Assembly (NCBI RefSeq): GCF_014323705.1
Contig: NZ_JABVEC010000003.1
Coordinates: 310,001-374,000, forward strand
Reading direction: 5' to 3'
DNA from: Actinomadura alba
GTDB lineage: Bacteria > Actinomycetota > Actinomycetes > Streptosporangiales > Streptosporangiaceae
DNA: 64,000 nucleotides
Part shown: positions 43,014 through 52,395 of the stretch, piece after piece
Layout: every line of letters begins with the position of its first letter
Position numbering within the stretch: the first letter of the stretch is position 1
The notes under the pieces: model-generated
Seen by the model: the letters and a program-made list of their open reading frames with translations, nothing else
What the model was told of the DNA's origin: nothing
Database searches by the model: none
Position numbers and translations under genes: made by a program

Positions 43014-43760
43014 ATGCTTGAGCCGGCATTCGGGGCGCGGTTGCGCGCCGCCCTGGTCTCCACTGCGGGGGGCTACCTCCGTAATTCCGTACGACAGGAT
43101 CGTGTCACCTGCGCTATCTGCACCACACCGGTCGACGGCTTCAGGTACTGCTATCCGTGCAACTCACATCGTGTCCACGGTCGGCTTGCCGACACCGTTG
43201 CGTTTTTGACGTACGCCGTGGCCGGCGATCAGTCCGGTTACGTCATGCGCGGTTACAAGGCCCAGGTGCCTGTCCAGGAGCACTACAGGGTTGTGGCCAT
43301 GCTCGCTCTCCTCGGCCTTTCGATGCATGGCACCTGTCCCGACGCGCTCCTGGACACCCCGGTGACCCACTGGGCAACCGTTCCTTCACTGCCAGCCAAG
43401 CCGGGAGAGCATCCCTTTCACCGGATCGTCAGTAACGCGGCAAGCGGACTCGAGGTGCCTCTGACCGCCGCCGCCAAGGTCGTTGATCCCCGCGCTGTCA
43501 ATCCCGATCACTTCAGCACAGGCGCACGACTGCCCGCCAACTCCCATGTGCTTCTGATGGACGATACTTGGACACAAGGAGGCCACGCTCAGTCCGCCGT
43601 TCTGGCGCTGCGCAAGGCAGGCGCGATGCGCGTCTCCGTACTGGTGGTCGCGCGCTGGATCAAACAAGGGTTCGGCGACAACGTCCAGTTCTTGCGCGAT
43701 ATTTCGGGTCTCGACTTCGATCCGGAGATCTGCCCTTGGACCGGTGAAGGCTGCCCCTGA
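43014..43760 (+). CDS. ComF-like phosphoribosyltransferase, candidate ShosT-type toxin
   Basis: The protein has 248 residues and starts 2 bases after the dprA-like stop. A zinc-ribbon-like N-terminus (CAICTTPVDGFRYCYPC, ~31-47) precedes a type I phosphoribosyltransferase domain with the PRPP loop HVLLMDDTWTQGGHAQSAVL (~180-200). This is a ComF-like architecture. In ShosTA the PRTase ShosT is a toxin that disturbs nucleotide metabolism and DNA. The tight coupling to a DprA-like gene supports an equivalent pair, but a nucleotide-salvage or competence role is possible. Confidence 0.82.
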   Translation: MLEPAFGARLRAALVSTAGGYLRNSVRQDRVTCAICTTPVDGFRYCYPCNSHRVHGRLADTVAFLTYAVAGDQSGYVMRGYKAQVPVQEHYRVVAMLALLGLSMHGTCPDALLDTPVTHWATVPSLPAKPGEHPFHRIVSNAASGLEVPLTAAAKVVDPRAVNPDHFSTGARLPANSHVLLMDDTWTQGGHAQSAVLALRKAGAMRVSVLVVARWIKQGFGDNVQFLRDISGLDFDPEICPWTGEGCP

Positions 43761-43998
43761 CGCGGTCCATACTCGCCCCGGACCGTCATAGCGGGGCAGC
43801 AGTGGCGACAACTCGCTCTGGAGGCGGCAGCGGTCGGGGCAAATGACCGGATCAGATCTCGGGGACGGGTGATCCGGTGTTGGCCTTCGAGCCGAGCAGT
43901 GCGCGGAAGCCCTCACCCAGACTGCGGCCGTGCGTCCAGCCGCGCGCTCGATACCGTCGATGTCGACCGTCGGCCAACTGAGCGCCATGCGACCGGAG

Positions 43999-45375
43999 TC
44001 AGTGGCCGCCGGCGCTGACCTTTTCGGCGACGGCGAACAGGAAGTCCTCGCGACCGGGACTGGTGACGAGCTGGAGTCCGGCCGGCAGCGAGCCCACCAT
44101 GCCGACCGGCACGCTGAGTGCCGGTAGGCCGAACACGTTGAATGGGCTGGTCATCGACAGCATCGCCGGCCGGACGCCGACGGCCGTGCCGTTGATCTCA
44201 GTGGTTCGCGCTCCGAGGGGCGGTGCGACCAGCGGTGTGGTCGGCAGTGCCAGTACGTCGTAGCGGGACAGCAGCGCCGACATCTCATTCTGCAGCCGGC
44301 CGCGGTCGCGGAGCGCCCGCACGTATCGCCACCCCGCGGTCTCGGCCGCCAGTTTGAGACGGTCGAGCACCTCGGGATCGAACAGCGCGGCATCGGCTGC
44401 CACGCGGTCGGCGTGCTCGGCGTACGCCTCACTGCCCTGGATCGCGAAGTACGTCTCGCTCATCCCGGCGGCCTCGGGGAGCTCGACCTCCTCGACCTCG
44501 GCACCGACGGGCGAGAGCGCCGCCCGCGCCAGCCGTTCGATGTCGTGGTCGGTCTCGAACAACGCGTCCGGTCGTACCCAGCCGATGCGACGCAGGTCCA
44601 CGCCGGGGCCGCCGGGCTCGGCCGGCAGATCGGCCAGAACGCGGTAGGCCACCCGGCAGTCATCGGCGGTACGGGCGAGCACACCGACGTCGTCCAGCGT
44701 CGGGGCGAGCGGGAACACCCCATCGACCGGGATGACGCCATGCGCCGGCTTGAACCCGGCGACACCGCACAGAGCCGCCGGAATGCGAACCGACCCCCCT
44801 GTGTCGGTGCCGAGGGCGACCGGCACCATCCCGGCCGCGACGGCCACGGCGCTGCCGCCGCTGGAGCCGCCGGACATCCGGGCCGGGTCGTGCGGGTTGC
44901 GCGAGGGGCCATTGGCCGAGCGATCACCGAACGGGCCGTACGCGAACTCGTGCGTCGTGGTCTTGCCGACGATGACGGCGCCCGCGGTCCGGAGCCGGCG
45001 GACGCACTCGGCGTCCACCGTGGACACATGGTCGGCGAAGTGGGCCGAACCCATCGTCGTCGGAAGCCCCTCGACCTCGATGATGTCCTTGATCCCCACC
45101 GGGATGCCATGCAGCGGACCGCGGTCGACACCGGCGGCGAGTTCGGCGTCCGCCCGCCGCGCGGCGGCCAGGGCATACTCGGGAGCCACGGTGACGAAGG
45201 CACCCAGGTCCGCGTCGAGTTCGGCGATCGACGCCAGCGCGCCCTCGACGGCCCCGACCGCCGTCACCGTGCCCGTACGCATCGCGCGGCCGAAGTCAGC
45301 CACCGTACGACCGGCGAAGTAGCCTGTCCTGCCCGGCTGGGCCTGCCGGGCTTGCACGTATCGCTCAGTTTCCAT
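43999..45375 (-). CDS. Amidase-signature hydrolase
   Basis: This is a 458-residue protein from ATG 45375. The Ser-cisSer-Lys triad is present: Lys in GIPVGIKDIIEVEGLPTTMG (~77), the Gly/Ser-rich ARMSGGSSGGSAVAVAAGMV (~150) and the nucleophile region GTDTGGSVRIPAALCGVAGF (~175). It hydrolyses amide bonds (acylamides, indole-acetamide or similar); the substrate is unknown. No signal peptide, so it is cytoplasmic. It lies 106 bases beyond the stop side of the X-Pro dipeptidyl-peptidase-like gene on the same strand. Confidence 0.93.
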   Translation of the reverse strand: METERYVQARQAQPGRTGYFAGRTVADFGRAMRTGTVTAVGAVEGALASIAELDADLGAFVTVAPEYALAAARRADAELAAGVDRGPLHGIPVGIKDIIEVEGLPTTMGSAHFADHVSTVDAECVRRLRTAGAVIVGKTTTHEFAYGPFGDRSANGPSRNPHDPARMSGGSSGGSAVAVAAGMVPVALGTDTGGSVRIPAALCGVAGFKPAHGVIPVDGVFPLAPTLDDVGVLARTADDCRVAYRVLADLPAEPGGPGVDLRRIGWVRPDALFETDHDIERLARAALSPVGAEVEEVELPEAAGMSETYFAIQGSEAYAEHADRVAADAALFDPEVLDRLKLAAETAGWRYVRALRDRGRLQNEMSALLSRYDVLALPTTPLVAPPLGARTTEINGTAVGVRPAMLSMTSPFNVFGLPALSVPVGMVGSLPAGLQLVTSPGREDFLFAVAEKVSAGGH

Positions 45376-45481
45376 GGAATCCGGCCTCGCCGCCGTACAG
45401 GTGTGGTGCGGATACAGATCGACATGGATGATCGGCCGGCTGCCCGGCACCCGCTGAGGCGGGTGCCGGGCAGCCGTATGG

Positions 45482-47308
45482 TCAGCCGTGCTGTGCGACC
45501 CTCAGTGGGAAGGTGCCGTTGCCGACGTTGCTGAGCGTGGTGGTGTTCGCCGCCAGGTACTGGTCCAGGTACGGCGAGCGGTCACCCTGGGTCGGCGCGT
45601 CGGACCGCGGGTCCTGCACGGCCAGGGCGAGCCGTGCGTCGGAGACCGTGATCGTTTGGCCCGAGGGAACGTCCCGCCAGCCGTTTGAGGTGATAGTCCC
45701 GATCTGAACCCCCAGCCGGTGCCCTCGCTCGAAGGTCCAGTCTGTCGCCTTCAGGGCGAACGAGGTGGATCCACCGTTTTCCAGCAGTGCGACGTTCTCG
45801 TCGAACATCGTCGCCGTGCCGTTCGGAGCGACGTCCCACAGTCGCACGTTCACGTTGCCCTGGCCGGTGGCCTTCAGCGTGATCTGCGGCGTGCCCGTGA
45901 TCCGCACCTGCTCGGAGGCGGGCGTGGACCAGGTCCAGTAACTGCCGCCGGGTGCGTCGGCGCGGTACGGACTCGGCTGGGCTTGTGACAGCGGGCCGAC
46001 CAGCGGCGCGTCCTCGATGTCCCAGCCCTTGGCCTGCGGCGCCGTCATCGGCAGGGCCCCATTGTGCGCGGTGCCGCCGTCGTCGACGTACTGCCCGGAC
46101 GACAGCCGCACCCGGTACGAGGTGTTGCTCACCGGCCAGGTCGCCTGGGCCCGCCAGTGGGCGAGGCTGTCTTCGATGGCGAACGCCGGGTCGGTCACTG
46201 ACGGGTCGGTGCCGCGGAGGTACTGGTCGTAGAACCGCATCACCTCATCGAACCAGCCCGCCCGTCCCATCTTGAGCTGACCCTTGTCGTTGGTCTCGTT
46301 GCCCCGCACATGCTCCCATTGACCGAGCCAACCGCGCTCCGGGCCCTGATGGTTGGCCAGGTACTTCCCCATGTCCTCGGGCTTGGTGTTGGGCTCGAGG
46401 AAGCCCGACGTGACAAACAGCGGCGTCTGGGTCCCGGCGGCGCGGGCGGCGAAATCGCGGGCACGCCAGAACGGCGACTTCGGGTCGGGGTTCTGGGTGT
46501 GGGTGAGGTTGTCACTCTCGCACTCGGGGTGGCTCTTCTCGTACGCCGCGTTCGCCTTGTACCGGTCGCTGTCATCACTCAGCGGCGGCATCGTCGCGAT
46601 CGAGAAATATCCCCGAGGGGTGCTGGTCACGTTGGAACGCGGCACCCCATTGCTGAACAGGTAGTTGTACCTGTTCCACGTCGGTTGTTGGGCAACAATC
46701 GCCCGCAAAGGCTTGAGCTTGAGGACATTGCCCGCCAACCCGGTGTTGGCGTCGTACGACTTGCCGTACATGCCCACCTTGCCGGTCGACCAGGGCTGGC
46801 CGGCCGACCACTGTACGGCCGCCTTGATGTCGGCCTGCTCCCCCGGGCCGAGAAAGTCCAGGCATCCGGTGCTCCCGCCGAAGCCGCGCAGGTCGACCAT
46901 CACGAAGGTGTAGCCACGCGCCATCAGGTCGGCGCCGTCGACGAAGTCCTGGAAGCGCGCCGATGGTCCGACCTGGTCCCAGCCCTCGGGATCAGTCTGC
47001 CCCGCGTGCGCGAAGTAGGGACCCACCGCGAGGATCACCGGCGTCTTCGCTCCGGCCGGCAGGTGTGCTGGGCGTAGCACGTCGGCGTGCAGTTCGACAT
47101 CGCTGCCGTCCGAGGATGGGAAGTACGCCTCCGTCCACGCAGCGCCCTCGGGAACCCGTGGGTTCTGCTCATGGGTGATCGGGGCGTCAGATGCCGCAGA
47201 CGCCGGAGCGGTCTGTGCCACCGCGGGCAAACCGCCCGCAGTCAGGGGGGTGATGGTGGCCAGTGCACTGGCCGCCGCGACGGCCGATGCCTTCTTGCGA
47301 AAGCTCAT
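45482..47308 (-). CDS. Secreted X-Pro dipeptidyl-peptidase / CocE-NonD family hydrolase
   Basis: The protein has 608 residues; GTGGAG precedes the ATG. Residues 1-38 are a signal peptide (KKASAVAAASALATITPLTA). The S15 alpha/beta hydrolase domain has the nucleophile in VGMYGKSYDANTGLA (~190) and RDFAARAAGTQTPLFVTSGF. The C-terminal jelly-roll (WTWSTPASEQVRITGTPQIT to the end) is the PepX/CocE C-terminal domain. It probably removes X-Pro dipeptides or cleaves esters outside the cell. It is the first of several exported hydrolases in this half of the window. Confidence 0.93.
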   Translation of the reverse strand: MSFRKKASAVAAASALATITPLTAGGLPAVAQTAPASAASDAPITHEQNPRVPEGAAWTEAYFPSSDGSDVELHADVLRPAHLPAGAKTPVILAVGPYFAHAGQTDPEGWDQVGPSARFQDFVDGADLMARGYTFVMVDLRGFGGSTGCLDFLGPGEQADIKAAVQWSAGQPWSTGKVGMYGKSYDANTGLAGNVLKLKPLRAIVAQQPTWNRYNYLFSNGVPRSNVTSTPRGYFSIATMPPLSDDSDRYKANAAYEKSHPECESDNLTHTQNPDPKSPFWRARDFAARAAGTQTPLFVTSGFLEPNTKPEDMGKYLANHQGPERGWLGQWEHVRGNETNDKGQLKMGRAGWFDEVMRFYDQYLRGTDPSVTDPAFAIEDSLAHWRAQATWPVSNTSYRVRLSSGQYVDDGGTAHNGALPMTAPQAKGWDIEDAPLVGPLSQAQPSPYRADAPGGSYWTWSTPASEQVRITGTPQITLKATGQGNVNVRLWDVAPNGTATMFDENVALLENGGSTSFALKATDWTFERGHRLGVQIGTITSNGWRDVPSGQTITVSDARLALAVQDPRSDAPTQGDRSPYLDQYLAANTTTLSNVGNGTFPLRVAQHG

Positions 47309-47689
47309 ACAAGCTCCACTGAAATCAGCTCCAGACGTTGCCCGCCCGGGTTGCCTAGCGACAGTAAAATCTTTCTCCGGAGTTGTCGATCTTCTTTCGC
47401 CTCGGATTCAGCCACCCCGAACGCGCCGCCACTGCCGTCTCCTTCATCCGCGGTCGAAATCGCAGGGCCTATCAGCAGCGATGACGCAGCGTGTTTTCGG
47501 TATGACTGTTCTTCGCGCCTTCGGCCTGCACCGAGCGATGAACCCACATGACCGATTCTGGAAATTCGGGCTGACCGAAATGGCCCTTAATACACCGTCC
47601 GCTGGATTACACGGACCACTGGATCGTCGCCGGCAAGGCGGGCACTCGACCCGGTCGGTACGCATCCAGCCCGCCACGATCGGCTTATT
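47309..47689. other. Upstream region of the X-Pro peptidase gene, no gene seen
   Basis: About 380 bases between the peptidase start and a TetR remnant. It is less GC-biased than its flanks and no frame looks coding on either strand. It presumably contains the peptidase promoter and the lost 5' part of the TetR gene, but no hexamers stood out. Confidence 0.4.
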
Positions 47690-48063
47690 CCTCGATCGCC
47701 CTGATGAGGACGGCTGGCGTCTCCGGCTGCAGTCGGCCCTGCGGGAGTACTTCTCCGAGCGGCATCGAGACGATGTCCAGGGTCGGTGCCCCATGCCGAT
47801 GGCGGCCATCGATGCCGCTCGCAGCGAAGACACCGTGACGGTGTTCGCCGAGGAGGTGACGAAGATGGCGGAGGCGTTCGAGACCGGCGGCGATCCCACA
47901 GGGCCGCGGGCCCCGCGACGCGGCGCTCGGCTCGCTGGCCCTGACGGTGGGCGGCATGATCTTGGCCCAGGCCACCAAGGGGACACCGCTCGCCGACGAG
48001 ATCCTGGAATCGGCGTCACGTTACGGCGCCGCCGCGCTCGAGGCATTGGAGGGACAGGCATGA
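47690..48063 (+). pseudogene. TetR-family regulator, C-terminal part with frameshift
   Basis: One frame reads DGWRLRLQSALREYFSERHR and CPMPMAAIDAARSEDTVTVF; after a +1 shift in the C-run at 47911-47914 the next frame continues RDAALGSLALTVGGMILAQA to a TGA at 48061. This is the ligand-binding half of a TetR repressor (CP..A...D.AR.......F and L....GG..LA.A). The helix-turn-helix is missing. It is non-functional. Confidence 0.65.
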
Positions 48064-48293
48064 GCGGCAAAGGGACTTGATTGTCGTCGTGCAGAGCATC
48101 TTGATGCTGGCGCGGCTCCCTAACCAACCAGAGAACGGTCGATCATGTACTGCGGGAGGGATCCCGGATACGTGCCGCGATACCGACCTCGCGATGGGTG
48201 AGGGAGAGAGGAAACCGGCCGGCTCGGTGGCAAGGCGGCATCGCCCGGCTCTGTCCACAGGTTGTGGATGGCGATCGAAGACCGTGGACCGTC

Positions 48294-48788
48294 TCAGGGG
48301 GACTCGTCGACGAGGTGCGCGTTCCATACGGCCGCCGCCGGCTCGTGAGAATCGACTCCGGAGAAGAAGGAATCGGCCAACGCGGCGTAGTCCGGCTCAT
48401 CGACGCCCGTGACCTCGATGAATTTTGGCCGGTACACGGCGAAGCCCTGGGTGCTTGGCTGTGGCCGGTAGGGAATGGCCATCTTCATGGACCGAGGCGC
48501 CGGGAGATACTCGACGGCGTCGACGATCAAAGCATCGATCCGTCCCGCGTCGAGGTGAAGGTAGGCGTCGACGACGAGCGCCGCGCGAACCCAGCCGTCC
48601 CGACCCGCCTCCAATGCTTCTTGGCCGGCTCTCGCGGCATCGCCGACATCGTCGAATGCGAGGCGGTCCATGCCTTGACCGCCGTCCACGTGCGCATAGC
48701 CGAGCATCGGAATCAACGTCTCCCCGTCGGAGACGCTCCAGACGCCGTGGGCGGCATAGAACCCTGCCATCTTGGCGATCTCATACAT
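48294..48788 (-). CDS. Hypothetical protein of 164 residues
   Basis: The frame starts MYEIAKMAGFYAAHGVWSVS and runs through DGGQGMDRLAFDDV, YLHLDAGRIDALIVDAVEYL and FIEVTGVDEPDYAALADSFF. I do not recognise the family. A ~45-base stretch at 57751-57798 encodes a near copy of its first residues, so this gene type was once present twice. It follows grpE on the same strand after 60 bases and might be the last gene of the chaperone operon. Confidence 0.7.
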   Translation of the reverse strand: MYEIAKMAGFYAAHGVWSVSDGETLIPMLGYAHVDGGQGMDRLAFDDVGDAARAGQEALEAGRDGWVRAALVVDAYLHLDAGRIDALIVDAVEYLPAPRSMKMAIPYRPQPSTQGFAVYRPKFIEVTGVDEPDYAALADSFFSGVDSHEPAAAVWNAHLVDESP

Positions 48789-48848
48789 GGGCGGCCAGCG
48801 TACCGGCGCGCGGCGCGGGACAGGCTTGGCCGGTGGACGACCGGAAAC

Positions 48849-49465
48849 CTATTCGCTGATCCGCGAACCGGGGGCGGGTGGCTCGGTCACCATCACCTGG
48901 GCCGGGCGCAGGAGGTGGTCACCGACCCGGTAGCCGGGGGCCAAGATCTTGCTGCAGGTCGCGCGGGCGACCTCGGTTGAGCGCGCGTGAGAGAGCGCCT
49001 CGTGGCGAGCGGGATCGAAGGGCTCGCCGGCTTCGCCGAAGGCCTGCAGGCCGAGCGCCGCGAGTTCGGCTTCCAGCGTCTGGGCGACCTGCTGGAAGCC
49101 GCCGTGGACCGCACCGAGCTCGCGGGCCCGGGCGAGGGCGTCCAGGACGGGCAGCAGGCCGCGGAGCACGTTCGCCACGGCGGCCTCGCCGACGGCCAGG
49201 CGGTCGCGGCGGACTCGCTTGCGGTAGTTGTCGTACTCGGCCTTGACCCGCTGCAGGTCCGCGGTGCGCTCGGCGAGCCGCGCCTCCAGCTCGTCGACCC
49301 GTGACCTCGCGGGGGGCCCGTCCGCTGTGGCCTTCGGCACGGGAGCCGGCCTTGAGCGATGCGGTGCCCCGGGCAGGGCCGGGGTCTTGTCGTGCCGGGT
49401 CCCGGCAAGGAGCGGTAGAAGGCCGTTTCGCGGTCGGCCTTTTCGCCGGAAATCAGACCGGGAGC

Positions 49466-49469
<4 letters not shown>
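48849..49469 (-). CDS. grpE: GrpE nucleotide-exchange factor (accessory copy)
   Basis: This is a 206-residue protein overlapping dnaK by 4 bases. An ~55-residue basic, Pro-rich N-terminal tail precedes the coiled coil ([20 protein letters not shown], ~56-75) and the conserved [12 protein letters not shown] (~80-91). The C-terminal beta-wing follows ([32 protein letters not shown]). GrpE releases ADP from DnaK. Order J-protein / dnaK / grpE differs from the usual actinomycete dnaK-grpE-dnaJ-hspR operon, so this looks like a second, specialised set. Confidence 0.93.
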
Positions 49470-51334
<1,865 letters not shown>

Positions 51335-51399
51335 CTCAGAGCCCCCCTTCGGTCCTCACTCCTGTCCGCATCAGGGCGGGGTGCCTTCAACGGGACCCC

Positions 51400-51621
51400 T
51401 CACCGCCACCCGGTCGTCCACCTGAACCACACCCGTCCCCGGCCGTCGAGGCCGAACCGTTCCCCCGCTGTCGGCCGCTCTGGGTGGGAATCCGGATGCA
51501 ACGTACGTACCAGCCTGCGGTAGGCCGAGGTGATCTTCCTGGCGGACGCCGACAGCTCCACCCCGAGGATCTTGTTGTAATCCCGCCAGGGCCGTTCCGC
51601 GTCACGCCGTACCGACACCAC
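51400..51621 (-). CDS. Minimal J-domain protein
   Basis: This is a 73-residue protein; GAGGAGG five bases before GTG 51621 fixes the start. The J-domain is DYNKILGVELSASARKITSA through YRRLVRTLHPDSHPE with the essential HPD. After helix II the sequence ends in an unusual short tail (RVWFRWTTGWR); helices III-IV, the Gly/Phe region and the zinc-finger domain of DnaJ are absent. It lies 65 bases upstream of dnaK behind the operon promoter. It should stimulate DnaK ATPase. It may be a natural mini-J protein or a truncated one. Confidence 0.7.
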   Translation of the reverse strand: MVSVRRDAERPWRDYNKILGVELSASARKITSAYRRLVRTLHPDSHPERPTAGERFGLDGRGRVWFRWTTGWR

Positions 51622-51686
51622 GCTCACCTCCTCGGGTCCTTCATCGGTCGTGACCTGCAGGTATGACCAAAACCTCCGATAAGACC

Positions 51687-51715
51687 TGTATAAAATCCGC
51701 ATGAGCGCCCGTCAA
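51687..51715 (-). promoter_or_regulatory. Sigma-A-type promoter of the J/dnaK/grpE operon
   Basis: On the minus strand TTGACG (51710-51715) and TATACA (51687-51692) are separated by 17 bases, 66 bases upstream of the J-protein start. No clear HAIR (CTTGAGT-N7-ACTCAAG) site for HspR was seen around it. Confidence 0.65.
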
Positions 51716-51831
51716 GGTGCTCGGGTTTGCGTTGTAAGTGCAGTGAAGTGCGTTTCAAGAGAAACCCATGGAACCAGTGAGCGTGAGCGACTCCTGACGC
51801 CGACGGCCGGCGAATCCACGTCTGCGGCTAC

Positions 51832-52107
51832 ATGATGCCGCCGGCCGTGCTTGCACCCGTGTTCGGCGTCCGTTCGGCCACCTGGCCTGGCGCCGTCGCC
51901 GTCGCAGCCGGCCTGCCGGCCATGGCCGGGCTGGGCATCGTCGCGACCGCCTCGGTCGCCCTAGGTGAGCGCAACCTGTCGCCGTTCCCGAAGCCCAAGG
52001 AGGAGGCGGCTTTGGTCGAGCATGGCATCTTCTCGATCGTCCGCCACCCCATCTACGGCGGTGTGAGCCTGTCGTCGATGCGCAGTGCCTGGCCATCTCG
52101 GGAATGA
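51832..52107 (+). pseudogene. Isoprenylcysteine-carboxyl-methyltransferase-like membrane protein, truncated
   Basis: The 91-codon frame contains one hydrophobic region and then SPFPKPKEEAALVEHGIFSI and VRHPIYGGV, the signature of ICMT/PEMT-like membrane methyltransferases. After YGGV the frame departs from the family (SLSSMRSAW) and stops, so the SAM-binding C-terminal helices are missing. Confidence 0.6.
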
Positions 52108-52395
52108 AGCGAGCGCCGAGCAGTTCTTCGTAGCGGCTTCTTTCGTCGTCGGTTATAGAGACTCCCAGATCCGCACCAAGGAATCCTTTTCATCGCTCAC
52201 GGTCAACCGGGAAGACGGCGCCTGAGCTACCGTCCTGACTATGCAATTGAAGTGTCAGGAAGCATCCGTTTGACCATCAAGACAAAGGGTGCGGGTGAGC
52301 CTATGGGGCCATATATTGAAAAACGGTCGACTATTACCCACGGCCCAGCCTGATTTCGATCAGCCACGGCCAAGGCCGTCCAGAAAGGAAGCCTA

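Noticed and set aside
43761-43998. A gene between the PRTase and amidase genes
   Set aside because: A minus-strand run ending LGEGFRALLGSKANTGSPVP looks like a C-terminal scrap, but it has no start and no recognisable family; not listed as a gene.
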